From JAAEPI01 sp965212145 (GTDB lineage: Bacteria; Bacteroidota; Bacteroidia; Cytophagales; Cyclobacteriaceae): DNA of 64,000 nt. The stretch spans positions 62,001-126,000 of the forward strand of contig CBDBUY010000002.1 of assembly GCA_965212145.1 (NCBI GenBank), read 5' to 3'. The position numbers and the translations under genes are program-made. This document shows positions 52,897 through 62,148 of this stretch, piece by piece (position 1 is the stretch's first letter; every line of letters begins with the position of its first letter). The notes beneath the pieces are model-generated. The model saw only the letters and a list, made by a program, of their open reading frames with translations, was not told the DNA's origin and ran no database searches.

Positions 52897-54108
52897 TTGA
52901 AGGACATTGACGTACCATACGGTTTCTTAAAAGGAAACGACCTGTACCTTTCAGCCTGGGGAGATCAAAAAGATAGGCGAATTGGAGAAATCAAAGAGGA
53001 TGGACCTGAGGCCGCAATTCATTACTTCGAAGAAAAATTTAACGACTTTAAAGGGAAAATTGACCAGCTTGTCCAGACCATTGATGAGGCCGAAAACAAA
53101 GGCTCGTATCTCATGAAGCTTCTACATCTTAAAGAACAAGTGGTTTATCATGAAGGGCTGGGTGACTATTTGGAACTGCAGAAAGTGCTGCTTGCGTATG
53201 AGGCTCAACTCAACGAAATCATCGAGAAAAATCGCGAGCGAAACTCCGAAATCAAAACGGCTCTTCTGACTGAGCTAAAGGAGTGTGTAGAGATAGTTAA
53301 CTGGCAGGAGTCAACTGACAAAGTTCAGGACGTTAAGCAGCGATGGCTAAAAACCGGAAACGCCAAATCAGACGTTCACGATCAATTAGAAGAGGATTTT
53401 TGGGGAATTATTGAAGATTTCTTCGAGCGAAAGAAAGCCTTCTATGAGGATAAGAAAAGGCTAACAGATCATAGAAAAGAAAAATATTTAGCCATTCTAA
53501 AACAAGCTGACGATCTCCAGTCACTAAGAGGGAAAGAGCGATTTGATAAAGTCAAAGAGTTGAAAACGGCTTGGGGTGAGGTGGGTAACATTCCGGCGCG
53601 TGAGTACAAGGAATTGAACCATAAATTCAACAATCTCCTCAAAGGGAGAAAAGAACTTCCGCCTCCGAACTTCGATGCGATGCGTGAGGAGTTGGAAAAA
53701 GTATATAGCCGAGAAAAAGCTATAGATAAGGAAATGCTACAGAGGTATCGAAAGAGCCTGGGGTCTTTTAAAACAAGTGACCCAAAGTTGAAGCAAGACA
53801 GGCATGAGGTCATGCAGCGAATAAACCTGATTTGGGAACGTGATTTTCTAGAGAATCTAGCTTCTAAGAAACATCGTGGCTTTCAGACTAGGTCAGAAGA
53901 TGAAAAAAATAATATATTAAAGAAACTTTTGAACGAATTCATTCGTCGTGACAAAGTGGATCTGGAGCAGTATGAGGAGAATGCGGAGAAGTTTGCAGGC
54001 CATGACATCAAAACTAAACGGATGCTCGAGCGCAAACTGGGTCAGCAGAAGAACAAGATTCTTGTTAAGGAAAAACTACTTGAGATTCTGGAAAAAAGTG
54101 AGGCCTGA
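52897..54108 (+). CDS. DUF349 domain protein
   Basis: This 403-aa, highly charged, helical protein contains several DUF349 repeats (each with a W or F after about 25 residues and KELKTAWGEVGNIP-type elements). The family has no settled function in bacteria. I took the TTG at 52897 as start, because the in-frame TAA lies four codons upstream and the conserved N-terminus (PYGFLKGNDLYLSAWGDQKDRRIGEIKED) begins right after. It is divergent from ettA. Long coiled-coil stretches are likely. Confidence 0.85.
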   Translation: MKDIDVPYGFLKGNDLYLSAWGDQKDRRIGEIKEDGPEAAIHYFEEKFNDFKGKIDQLVQTIDEAENKGSYLMKLLHLKEQVVYHEGLGDYLELQKVLLAYEAQLNEIIEKNRERNSEIKTALLTELKECVEIVNWQESTDKVQDVKQRWLKTGNAKSDVHDQLEEDFWGIIEDFFERKKAFYEDKKRLTDHRKEKYLAILKQADDLQSLRGKERFDKVKELKTAWGEVGNIPAREYKELNHKFNNLLKGRKELPPPNFDAMREELEKVYSREKAIDKEMLQRYRKSLGSFKTSDPKLKQDRHEVMQRINLIWERDFLENLASKKHRGFQTRSEDEKNNILKKLLNEFIRRDKVDLEQYEENAEKFAGHDIKTKRMLERKLGQQKNKILVKEKLLEILEKSEA

Positions 54109-54117
54109 AAATTGGGC

Positions 54118-54147
54118 TTTGATTTTTCATTATAAAACATATTTTTG
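54118..54147 (+). promoter_or_regulatory. Promoter of the DUF2795 gene
   Basis: TTTG (54118-54121), 18 bp, TATTTTTG (54140-54147): both boxes match the Bacteroidetes consensus exactly. A hairpin CACGTTC / GAGCGTG (54152-54168) begins at the expected transcript start. Confidence 0.75.
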
Positions 54148-54185
54148 CAGCCACGTTCGGAGAGCGTGTCAAAAACAAAGGATTT

Positions 54186-54407
54186 ATGTACTGGACTTTA
54201 GAACTTGCATCCTACCTTGAAGACGCCCCTTGGCCGGCTTCTAAGGATGAATTGATTGATTTCTCGATCCGTTCAGGTGCTCCATTGGAAGTGGTAGAGA
54301 ACCTTCAGGAACTGGAGGATGACGGAAACCCATTTGAAACAATTGAGGAGATTTGGCCGGATTATCCTACCAAAGAAGATTTTTTCTTCAATGAGGATGA
54401 ATATTAA
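54186..54407 (+). CDS. DUF2795 family small protein
   Basis: This 73-aa acidic protein matches the DUF2795 pattern: YLEDAPWPASKDELIDFSIRSGAPLEVVENLQELEDDG, then an acidic end. It is cytoplasmic and conserved in Bacteroidetes; no function is known. It has its own strong promoter and terminator, so it is expressed as a single, probably abundant, short transcript. Confidence 0.88.
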   Translation: MYWTLELASYLEDAPWPASKDELIDFSIRSGAPLEVVENLQELEDDGNPFETIEEIWPDYPTKEDFFFNEDEY

Positions 54408-54429
54408 TCAATAAGAAAAAGGAAATTAA

Positions 54430-54462
54430 AAACCCTCACCGATTGGTGGGGGTTTCTTTTTT
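54430..54462. terminator. Bidirectional terminator between the DUF2795 gene and ispD
   Basis: AAACCCTCACC, loop GATT, GGTGGGGGTTT: an 11-bp stem with one T-G pair, followed by CTTTTTT on the plus strand and TTTTTAATTT on the minus strand. It serves both converging genes. Confidence 0.9.
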
Positions 54463-55099
54463 ATCCCAGATCGTCGGGAGTTGTAATCTTAATGTTGCTG
54501 TAGGTTCCATCCACCAGATGAACCTCATGCCCTGCCCACTCATAGACTGAGGCATCATCCAGGAAGTCTTTTAGACTGGCAGAATCATAAGCCGCCTTAA
54601 TAAGCTTCACCTGGAATGTTTGCGGAGTTTGCACCAATCGATAATTTCTGCGATCCCTTGAAATGGAAGTATGTCCCGCAATTTCCCGAATAGAATCTTT
54701 CAGCTCGACCACTGCCACCCCTGAGCCGTGCTCTTTTGCAGAATCAAATGAGCTCAGGATGGTCTCACTGGACACATAAGGCCGAACCGCATCGTGAATG
54801 GCTACTAGCCCATCATCGACTTTATCAAGGCCATTCTTTACTGAGTCGAATCTCGTTTCACCCCCATGTGCTAGCTGAATTGAGAAATCACTAAAATATT
54901 TGGTTTGAATATCCCGCCAGATGGACTTTTGATCCTTAGGAATCACCACCACCAATTGGATATTTGGATCGAATTCCAGGAAGCGTTCAATTGTCCTAGC
55001 AATGATCGGTTTGCTATCGATCTCGAGAAACTGTTTTGGAATATCGGAACCCATTCTGAGTCCCTTGCCACCTGCAACGATGATGGCCCACTTTTTCAT
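54461..55099 (-). CDS. ispD: 2-C-methyl-D-erythritol 4-phosphate cytidylyltransferase
   Basis: This 212-aa enzyme activates MEP with CTP in the non-mevalonate isoprenoid pathway. The nucleotide-binding loop is IVAGGKGLRMGSDIPKQF (8-25); VAIHDAVRPYVSSETI and LVQTPQTFQ with DDASVYEWAGH are family blocks. The length is slightly short but complete. It follows queA by 2 bp and is read with it. Confidence 0.95.
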   Translation of the reverse strand: MKKWAIIVAGGKGLRMGSDIPKQFLEIDSKPIIARTIERFLEFDPNIQLVVVIPKDQKSIWRDIQTKYFSDFSIQLAHGGETRFDSVKNGLDKVDDGLVAIHDAVRPYVSSETILSSFDSAKEHGSGVAVVELKDSIREIAGHTSISRDRRNYRLVQTPQTFQVKLIKAAYDSASLKDFLDDASVYEWAGHEVHLVDGTYSNIKITTPDDLG

Positions 55100-55101
55100 A
55101 C

Positions 55102-56148
55102 TTATATGATCAGCATGGCATCACCATAGGTGAAGAAGCGATACTTCTCCTTGATGGCGGTCTGATATGCCTCCATGATCAAATCATATCCCCCAAACGC
55201 ACTAGCCATCATAAGCAGCGTGGATTCAGGTAGATGGAAATTCGTGATCAGCGCATCACAAATCTTGAAATCATATGGAGGGAAAATAAACTTGTCCGTC
55301 CAGCCACTGTTGGCTTTCAAAAGGCCATTGGCAGAAACTGATGATTCCAATGTTCTCATCACGGTAGTTCCAACTGCACAAATCTTCGTATTGTCAGCAA
55401 GAGACTGATTCACCCGCTCGGCTGTCGGCTCCTCCACCCAATAGTTTTCAGAGTCCATTTTGTGCTTGGTAAGGTCTTCAACATCTACAGGCCTGAAGGT
55501 TCCAAGACCAACATGCAGCGTGACAGGTCTAGTGTCAATTCCCTTCAGCTCCATCTTTTTCATGAGCTGCTTAGTGAAGTGAAGTCCGGCCGTAGGAGCA
55601 GCCACTGCGCCAATGTGCTCGGCGTATATGGTTTGAAACCTTTCTCTATCCTCACTTTCAGCCTGTCGATCTATTTCTTTAGGAAGAGGGGTCTCTCCAA
55701 GTCGATCTATCAATCCATAAAATTCTTCTTCAGTGGCATCATTCAAGAATCGAATGGTTCTGCCTCTCGAGGTGGTATTGTCAATTACTTCAGCCACCAA
55801 TTCCCCTTCTCCGAAATACAATTTATTACCTACCCTGATCTTTCTTGCCGGATCTACAAGCACATCCCAAAGCTTCATTTGCTTGTTTAGCTCACGAAGA
55901 AGGAACACTTCTATCTTGGCCCCAGTCTTTTCTTTATTCCCAAACAGGCGAGCAGGGAAAACCTTGGTATTGTTAAGAACGAACAAATCACCATCGTCGA
56001 AGTAATCCAGAACGTCGGTGAAGGCCTTGTGCTCTATCTCACCAGTATCCTTGTGCACGACCATCAATCGAGAATCATCTCTATTCTCATTGGGATACAA
56101 GGCAATATTACTTGAAGGGAGGTCAAATTTGAACGCAGATAATTTCAT
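55102..56148 (-). CDS. queA: S-adenosylmethionine:tRNA ribosyltransferase-isomerase
   Basis: This 348-aa enzyme makes epoxyqueuosine in tRNA from 7-aminomethyl-7-deazaguanine using SAM as ribosyl donor. Signatures: FKFDLPSSNIALYPNENRDDSRLMV at the N-terminus, VFPARLFGNK, AAPTAGLHFTKQLM, THVGLGTFRPV-type sequence and NFHLPESTLLMM near the C-terminus. It leads the queA-ispD pair. Confidence 0.96.
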   Translation of the reverse strand: MKLSAFKFDLPSSNIALYPNENRDDSRLMVVHKDTGEIEHKAFTDVLDYFDDGDLFVLNNTKVFPARLFGNKEKTGAKIEVFLLRELNKQMKLWDVLVDPARKIRVGNKLYFGEGELVAEVIDNTTSRGRTIRFLNDATEEEFYGLIDRLGETPLPKEIDRQAESEDRERFQTIYAEHIGAVAAPTAGLHFTKQLMKKMELKGIDTRPVTLHVGLGTFRPVDVEDLTKHKMDSENYWVEEPTAERVNQSLADNTKICAVGTTVMRTLESSVSANGLLKANSGWTDKFIFPPYDFKICDALITNFHLPESTLLMMASAFGGYDLIMEAYQTAIKEKYRFFTYGDAMLII

Positions 56149-56185
56149 AGAACCGATTGTGGAATTTTGTTCGAAATAAGGAGCG

Positions 56186-56193
56186 CAAAAGTA
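56186..56193 (-). promoter_or_regulatory. Candidate -7 box of queA-ispD
   Basis: TACTTTTG on the minus strand is an exact TAnnTTTG match, 38 bp before the queA start. The upstream box is not clear. Confidence 0.45.
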
Positions 56194-56245
56194 GCAAAAT
56201 GTTTTGTTTAATTTTAACCTTGTTAGGGCTTAAGCCGTCAGAACA

Positions 56246-57499
56246 ATGATGATATTCTTAAAACTACTTGGAGAGAGCTTCCTTTTTGCCTTCAATGCAC
56301 TAAGATCAAATCTCCTACGTACCATCCTGTCCTTGGTTGGCGTTACTATCGGAATCCTGCTCATTATATCCGTGCTTACAGTAGTTGACTCCATGGAACG
56401 CAGCATCAATGAAAGCTTAAGTGCGCTGAATAAGGAGAATATGGATATTCGTCGTTTTCCATATGACTTTGGACCCAACTTCGCCTGGTGGGATTATTTC
56501 AGAAGGCCGTTTACGACTTACGAGGAATATGAATTCCTGAGAGACAACCTCGAAAACGTTAAGGGTATTACCATTTTCGCTGCTACAGGTGGAGAGATCA
56601 TTAAGTATAAAAGTAGTGCCAGCACGGGTGTAAGCATGTTCGGGGTATCTCATAGTTACAAAGACGTTTATGAAATTCAGATAGAGAAGGGGCGATATTT
56701 CACACCGCAGGAAGATGAAGGTGGAAGAAATGTCGCGATCATCGGGCACAGAATTGCGGACGAGCTTTTTAGGGATGGTGATCCGGTCGGAAAGGTTATT
56801 AAGATCAAGGGCCGAAGGTTCTATGTCATAGGAAAAATTAAAGAGCAAGGTGAGGCATTTTTAGGAGGAAATAGTGAAGATGAAAGCGTCTACATTCCCT
56901 ACAAGACCATCAAGCAGATGTATTACAGCGGCCGTACGGATGGGATCGAAACGCTCATCAGTATGAAAGGCCTGGAGACTGATACTAATCTGGAACAGCT
57001 AGAATGGGAAACCAGGGGATTGCTTCGGAAGGTCCGTGGTTTGAAACCCCGAGAAAAAGACAATTTCTCATTGAATAGGCAGGAGGCGCTAATTAAACTA
57101 TTCGGCGGATTCTTCACTGTTATGAAAATTGCCGGCTGGTTCATTGGTGGATTCTCCATCTTGGTAGGAGGGTTCGGTACGGCGAACATCATGTTTGTAT
57201 CGGTGCGTGAACGAACACATATTATCGGTATCCAAAAATCTCTTGGTGCTAAGAACTACTTCATCTTGTTCCAATTCCTTTTTGAGTCCATCTTCCTATG
57301 CATCATTGGAGGGGGGATTGGATTGTTAATTGTCTGGCTGTTGAGTTTCATCAGTCTGGGTTCTCTGGATCTAGTGCTTTCTTGGGGGAATCTCCTACTT
57401 GGAATTACCGTATCCTCCATAATTGGAGTGGTTGCCGGAATTATTCCCGCTATCAAAGCATCTCGGATGGATCCAGTGATAGCAATAAGGACACAATAA
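56246..57499 (+). CDS. ABC transporter permease, MacB/FtsX type
   Basis: This 417-aa membrane protein has an N-terminal transmembrane helix (about 25-45, RTILSLVGVTIGILLIISVLTVV), a large periplasmic MacB-PCD domain (about 50-280), and a C-terminal FtsX domain with three helices (about 290-410), including the signature VSVRERTHIIGIQKSLGAKNYFIL. It is the permease of a type VII ABC exporter or mechanotransducer. The ATPase is not adjacent. It is followed at 16 bp by a CPBP-family gene. Confidence 0.92.
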   Translation: MMIFLKLLGESFLFAFNALRSNLLRTILSLVGVTIGILLIISVLTVVDSMERSINESLSALNKENMDIRRFPYDFGPNFAWWDYFRRPFTTYEEYEFLRDNLENVKGITIFAATGGEIIKYKSSASTGVSMFGVSHSYKDVYEIQIEKGRYFTPQEDEGGRNVAIIGHRIADELFRDGDPVGKVIKIKGRRFYVIGKIKEQGEAFLGGNSEDESVYIPYKTIKQMYYSGRTDGIETLISMKGLETDTNLEQLEWETRGLLRKVRGLKPREKDNFSLNRQEALIKLFGGFFTVMKIAGWFIGGFSILVGGFGTANIMFVSVRERTHIIGIQKSLGAKNYFILFQFLFESIFLCIIGGGIGLLIVWLLSFISLGSLDLVLSWGNLLLGITVSSIIGVVAGIIPAIKASRMDPVIAIRTQ

Positions 57500-57515
57500 A
57501 GAGAAATACAAATCG

Positions 57516-58211
57516 ATGCTGGGAATCTTAATTGAGATCCTTCTCAATTGGTTGATACTTTGGGTTGTTTGCCGCGAACATCTGATCGTTCTAGGTCTCA
57601 GACCCAATCAATCCCGAATAGTCGCTTGGGTTGAAGGTCTCGGAATTGCGGGTGTGTTGTGCGCCGCATATGTTTTAAGTAGAACTTTTGGTGCCAAGGC
57701 TGGCTGGTCTATTAATCCCGACTATGATTTTCAAGATTTTCTGAGTGGCTCGTATTGGGTAGTAAAATCTGTCCTATTCGAGGAATTGATTTTCAGAGGA
57801 GCAACTTTATATGTTGCCATTAAAAAATTGGGTGTTAGCAAAGCCTGCATGCTTTCCGCCATAACCTTCGGGATTTACCATTGGTTCTCTTATGGATTGT
57901 GGGGCAATCCAGTGATGATGACTTACATTTTTATCCTTACTGGCCTGTGGGGACTGTTTTTAGCTTACTCGTTCGTGCGATCAAATTCCTTGTTTGTCCC
58001 CATTGCATGGCATCTTGGTTGGAATCTTGTAAATATTGTAGTGTTCTCCCAAGGGCCTATTGGCGAACAATTATTGATTTCATCTGATGGAAATCTCTTA
58101 ACTAGTGGCTGGCAGATTGCATTCACGATTGCTCAGATTTTAATTATCCCAGGCGTGGGCTTTATTTACCTTCGGTTCAAGTATCCCCAGACATCCAGTC
58201 AATCAGCATAA
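57516..58211 (+). CDS. CPBP-family intramembrane metalloprotease
   Basis: This 231-aa protein has about six hydrophobic helices and all the motifs of the CPBP (CAAX protease and bacteriocin-processing) family: FEELIFRG (Glu89, Glu90, Arg94), FGIYHWF (His122) and AWHLGWNLVN (His166, Asn170). It would cleave peptide bonds within the membrane. It probably shares a transcript with the ABC permease and ends 3 bp before the convergent recA stop. The substrate is unknown. Confidence 0.9.
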   Translation: MLGILIEILLNWLILWVVCREHLIVLGLRPNQSRIVAWVEGLGIAGVLCAAYVLSRTFGAKAGWSINPDYDFQDFLSGSYWVVKSVLFEELIFRGATLYVAIKKLGVSKACMLSAITFGIYHWFSYGLWGNPVMMTYIFILTGLWGLFLAYSFVRSNSLFVPIAWHLGWNLVNIVVFSQGPIGEQLLISSDGNLLTSGWQIAFTIAQILIIPGVGFIYLRFKYPQTSSQSA

Positions 58212-58214
58212 GGA

Positions 58215-59216
58215 CTACCCCTCAGCAATCTTCGCTTTGATTGCCTTTTCGAGCTCTTCCATTAGCTCGGGGTTATCTTCAATCAATTGCTTTACAGCAT
58301 CTCGTCCCTGACCCAACTTGTCGTCATTGTAGGAGAACCAAGAACCGGATTTTTGAATAATGTCCAGCTCAACGCCGATATCCAGAATTTCTCCGGACTT
58401 GCTGATTCCCCTGCCGTACATGATGTCAAATTCCACTTGCTTGAACGGAGGCGCTACTTTGTTTTTCACCACCTTCACTCTCGTTCGGTTTCCAATAGCA
58501 CTATTTTCGCCACTTTCTTTTATGGCTCCAATTCGTCGAATGTCCAGCCGAACTGAGGAGTAATATTTAAGGGCATTTCCTCCGGTGGTGGTTTCAGGAT
58601 TCCCGAACATCACTCCTATCTTTTCCCGAAGCTGATTAATGAAAATGCATGAGCAACCAGTCTTGGAGATCGTGCCGGTCAGTTTTCTCAGCGCTTGGGA
58701 CATTAGTCTCGCTTGAAGTCCCATTTTACTGTCACCCATCTCTCCCTCTAGTTCACCTTTAGGTACCAAGGCAGCCACAGAGTCAATCACAATAATGTCC
58801 AGTGCACCAGATCGGATCAGGTGCTCAGCAATTTCCAATGCCTGCTCGCCATTATCAGGCTGTGAGATCAATAAGTTTTCTGTATCAATCCCGAGATTTT
58901 CAGCATACTGTTTATCAAAAGCATGCTCTGCATCAATGAAAGCTGCAAGTCCGCCGGCCTTTTGTGCCTCGGCTATACAATGCAGCGTTAGTGTGGTTTT
59001 ACCTGAAGACTCGGGTCCATAAATCTCAATTACTCTTCCACGAGGAATACCTCCGACTCCAAGCGCCATGTCCAGGCTCAAAGAACCAGTGGAAATCGCC
59101 GGGATGTCTACCACTTTTTCATCACTGAGTTTCATCACGGTACCCTTACCGTACGTTTTTTCCAGTTTGTCAATGGTAAGCGCAAGGGCTTTCAGTTTTT
59201 CTGCATTTTCCGCCAT
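58215..59216 (-). CDS. recA: Recombinase RecA
   Basis: This 333-aa protein forms filaments on single-stranded DNA, promotes strand exchange and activates the SOS response. Walker A is GPESSGKTTLT, Walker B LDIIVIDSVAALVP; MGLQARLMSQALRKLTG and the L2 loop GNPETTTGGNALKYYSSVRLDIRR are highly conserved. The C-terminal tail is short compared with E. coli RecA (353 aa). No LexA box was identified upstream. Confidence 0.98.
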   Translation of the reverse strand: MAENAEKLKALALTIDKLEKTYGKGTVMKLSDEKVVDIPAISTGSLSLDMALGVGGIPRGRVIEIYGPESSGKTTLTLHCIAEAQKAGGLAAFIDAEHAFDKQYAENLGIDTENLLISQPDNGEQALEIAEHLIRSGALDIIVIDSVAALVPKGELEGEMGDSKMGLQARLMSQALRKLTGTISKTGCSCIFINQLREKIGVMFGNPETTTGGNALKYYSSVRLDIRRIGAIKESGENSAIGNRTRVKVVKNKVAPPFKQVEFDIMYGRGISKSGEILDIGVELDIIQKSGSWFSYNDDKLGQGRDAVKQLIEDNPELMEELEKAIKAKIAEG

Positions 59217-59286
59217 GATGTTCTGTGATTTAGGATTTTTTTCGAGCCTTCAAAGCTGATTAAAAATTTAGAAATAACTTGGACTG

Positions 59287-60309
59287 GTGCACAAAAAAAT
59301 CCTCATAACTGTCACAGCTATTTTATTAGTGCTGTTCAGCTGGCAAAGGGAGCTTCTGATTTACGGAATAAAACAAGGTGCAGGACAGTGGAAAATCCTA
59401 AGGGAATCAGTTCCGGTTGAGGAAGTATTGAAAGATGTGAATTTCCCGGACTCGCTCAAGTCAAAAATTCGGTTGATTCAAAAAGTCAGGAGTTTTGCGG
59501 TCACAGATCTCGGGCTATCAGATAACGATAACTACACGCAGATTTACGATCAAAAAGGCAAGACCATCCTCTGGAACCTCTCGGCAAGCGAGCCATTTGC
59601 CTTAGAACCAAAAACCTGGTGGTTCCCAATTGTGGGAAGTGTACCCTACAAAGGGTTCTTTGATTTAGACCGAGCAAAAACGGAAGAGAAAGAATTGATA
59701 GAAGACGGCTGGGATACGCGCATTCGAACGGTCTCTGGATGGTCAACGCTCGGATGGTTTAGGGACCCCATTCTTTCCAACATGCTGTCGCGATCGGAAG
59801 GGGGGCTGGCAGAATTAATTATCCATGAACTGGTTCATGCGACCATATTCGTGGAAAACGAAATCGAATTCAACGAGAATTTGGCGAGTTTCATTGGGAC
59901 AAAAGGCGCGGAAGAGTTTCTTAAAATGGAATTCGGTGATAGCTCTGAATATCTGGATGAGTATTTATTCAGCGAGAAGGACAGCAAGTGGTTCACCGCA
60001 CATCTCCTACTGGGAGCCGACCATTTAGACTCCTTATATAGTTCATTCAAAGAAGGAATGACAATCGAAGAAAAAATGGCAATGAAGAATTCAGCCATTA
60101 GAGAGATTATTGAAAAACTCGACACGATCGATTTTCACAGCGATAGATATTTGAACATTTTCGACGGGTCGATTCCTAATAATGCATACTTCATGTCCTT
60201 TATGAGGTACCATTCCTCGGAGGACTCTTTGCAAGCCATTTTAGTGCATGAGCATGCAGGAAATCTCAAGGAATTTATTTCGGCTCAGAAAAGTTTGCAC
60301 GGTAAGTAA
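59287..60309 (+). CDS. Predicted zinc aminopeptidase
   Basis: This 340-aa protein fits the family of predicted aminopeptidases (Pfam Aminopep, PF10023). It has an N-terminal hydrophobic anchor or signal (about 4-18) and the zinc site HELVHATIF (180-188; His180, Glu181, His184), followed by NENLASFIG (Glu197 as likely third ligand). The start is GTG at 59287. It is likely periplasmic. It is divergent from recA and transcribed alone. Confidence 0.82.
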   Translation: MHKKILITVTAILLVLFSWQRELLIYGIKQGAGQWKILRESVPVEEVLKDVNFPDSLKSKIRLIQKVRSFAVTDLGLSDNDNYTQIYDQKGKTILWNLSASEPFALEPKTWWFPIVGSVPYKGFFDLDRAKTEEKELIEDGWDTRIRTVSGWSTLGWFRDPILSNMLSRSEGGLAELIIHELVHATIFVENEIEFNENLASFIGTKGAEEFLKMEFGDSSEYLDEYLFSEKDSKWFTAHLLLGADHLDSLYSSFKEGMTIEEKMAMKNSAIREIIEKLDTIDFHSDRYLNIFDGSIPNNAYFMSFMRYHSSEDSLQAILVHEHAGNLKEFISAQKSLHGK

Positions 60310-60361
60310 GAAGCAGTATTAAGAAATCATTACCATTCACCGCTGGAATTGCTTTCTGGTT

Positions 60362-60369
60362 TAAATTTG
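60362..60369 (+). promoter_or_regulatory. Candidate -7 box of the two-component operon
   Basis: TAAATTTG matches TAnnTTTG exactly, 37 bp before the regulator start. No good upstream box is seen. A 12-bp palindrome GAATCGCGATTC (60379-60390) follows in the leader. Confidence 0.4.
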
Positions 60370-60378
60370 AATAATATC

Positions 60379-60390
60379 GAATCGCGATTC
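60379..60390. promoter_or_regulatory. Palindrome GAATCGCGATTC before the response regulator
   Basis: A perfect 12-bp palindrome that ends 16 bp before the start codon of the response regulator gene, where a regulator could block or control transcription, perhaps by feedback. The length makes chance possible. Confidence 0.35.
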
Positions 60391-60406
60391 ATGAACCCTT
60401 TGCCGC

Positions 60407-61096
60407 ATGGCTGATAAAACTCAAAAAATCCTTGTTGTCGATGATGAGTCGGACATTCTGGAGCTTCTGAAATACAATCTTTCAAAAGAAGGATACAAAG
60501 TCAAGACCGCTTCAAACGGGATCAAGGCTGTTGAACTGGCAAAGGAATTTCTGCCAGATCTTATTCTCCTGGACATAATGATGCCCAAGCAAGATGGCGT
60601 GGAGACTTGTCGTCAATTGCGAGATACCCCTGAGCTGGCCTCTGCGTTTATTGTTTTCCTGACAGCAAGGTCTGAGGAGTATTCAGAAGTGGCTGCTTTT
60701 GATATGGGTGCCGATGACTACATCACCAAACCAATCAAACCACGGGCACTCATTAGTCGCATCAATGCAATGTTTCGACGAGAGTCGAAGAGCAATAACG
60801 AATCTGAAAAAATCCAGGCAGGTAACCTTGTGGTTGATCGATCCAGTTATACTGTAAGTGTCGAGGGCAAGAAAATAGATCTACCAAAGAAAGAGTTCGA
60901 ACTGCTTTACTTCCTGGTCAAAAATCCTGGCAAAGTGTATGGCAGAGATGAAATTCTGAATAAGATTTGGGGTTCGGACGTGTACGTCATGGCAAGAACG
61001 GTGGATGTTCACATTCGGAAGGTGAGAGAGAAGATCGGAGAGGGTTTTATCCAAACTGTCAAAGGAGTCGGCTATAAATTCGGCATGGAGGGATGA
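60407..61096 (+). CDS. Response regulator, OmpR/PhoB family
   Basis: This 229-aa DNA-binding regulator has a receiver domain (1-120) with acidic pocket Asp12-Asp13, phosphorylated Asp56 (LLDIMMP), Thr in FLTAR and Lys in DDYITKPIKP, and a C-terminal winged helix (130-229, ending VRTVDVHIRKVREKIG ... VGYKF-like). It resembles PhoB. The stop overlaps the kinase start (ATGA). Confidence 0.94.
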   Translation: MADKTQKILVVDDESDILELLKYNLSKEGYKVKTASNGIKAVELAKEFLPDLILLDIMMPKQDGVETCRQLRDTPELASAFIVFLTARSEEYSEVAAFDMGADDYITKPIKPRALISRINAMFRRESKSNNESEKIQAGNLVVDRSSYTVSVEGKKIDLPKKEFELLYFLVKNPGKVYGRDEILNKIWGSDVYVMARTVDVHIRKVREKIGEGFIQTVKGVGYKFGMEG

Positions 61097-62148
61097 TCAG
61101 TTCCCGTTCCATCTCCCTGATTACAGGGATTCTCATTGCATCAATTACTACGGCGTTTCTTTGGATGGTGCCATCCATCGATCAAACGGGCTTGATCATA
61201 GCATGGCTACTTGCTTTTTCTTCCAGCTACATTCTCATCCGAATTTTGCTAGACATGCTGTTTTTCCGACATATGAATACGATTAATGAGATGCTGGAAA
61301 AAATACAAGAGAAAGATTTTTCGCTCGTGCCTCGAAAAACATTCAACCCGCTGAATAGAATCAAGAATGAACTGGGCTCATATGTTGCGAACAAAGAGGA
61401 AGAGATTGAAAGGCTGAAGAAACTAGAAACCTTCAGGAGAGAATTTCTTGCGGATATTTCTCACGAACTAAAAACTCCACTTTTTGCGGCGCAGGGTTTT
61501 GTTCACACCTTATTAGATGGGGCCATCAAGGATAAGACGGTACGGGACAAGTTCCTTAAAAAAGCAGCCAGAAGTTTGGATGGCCTGGACATCCTGGTGC
61601 AAGACCTGCTGACTATCTCTCAAATAGAAAGTGGTCAGATCACCATGCACTTCGAAAGTTTCGATATCATTTCTGTGGCTCTTCAGGTAATAGATCAGAT
61701 GGAAGGGAAGGCGGAGAAAAAGAAACTGACAATCACATTGAAGAACCCTGAGGATCAGGAAGTATTTGTGCACGCTGATCTACAACGAATTCGACAGGTT
61801 TTGACCAACCTAGTATCTAACGCCATTAAGTACTCCAAAAAGAACAAGGAGATTGTCATCAGTTTCAAGGAAACGAAATCCAATGTTATTTGTAAGGTGA
61901 AAGACGAAGGATATGGCATTCCTCCAGAAGACCTGGCGCGAATCTTCGAAAGATTCTACCGCGTGGACAAGAGCCGCTCAAAGGAGAGAGGTGGGACGGG
62001 TCTTGGACTCGCCATCGTCAAGCACATCATGGAGGGTCATGGATCTCAGGTGAACGTCAAAAGTCAGGTGAACAAAGGATCCACTTTTAGTTTCGAGCTC
62101 ATCAAGGGCAGTCCAGTACCTTTGCCGATGGATGACGATGACGACTAA
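61093..62148 (+). CDS. Sensor histidine kinase, PhoR-like
   Basis: This 351-aa kinase has two hydrophobic helices (about 7-26 and 33-55) with almost no periplasmic loop, so it senses within or close to the membrane or through a partner. The HisKA domain has FLADISHELKTPL with His124; the ATPase domain follows with NLVSNAIKYSKK (N box), DEGYGIPPEDLARIFERFYRVD (G1/F) and GGTGLGLAIVKHI (G2). It partners the regulator just upstream. The 3' end overlaps the RluA-type gene by 17 bp. Confidence 0.93.
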   Translation: MISSRSISLITGILIASITTAFLWMVPSIDQTGLIIAWLLAFSSSYILIRILLDMLFFRHMNTINEMLEKIQEKDFSLVPRKTFNPLNRIKNELGSYVANKEEEIERLKKLETFRREFLADISHELKTPLFAAQGFVHTLLDGAIKDKTVRDKFLKKAARSLDGLDILVQDLLTISQIESGQITMHFESFDIISVALQVIDQMEGKAEKKKLTITLKNPEDQEVFVHADLQRIRQVLTNLVSNAIKYSKKNKEIVISFKETKSNVICKVKDEGYGIPPEDLARIFERFYRVDKSRSKERGGTGLGLAIVKHIMEGHGSQVNVKSQVNKGSTFSFELIKGSPVPLPMDDDDD

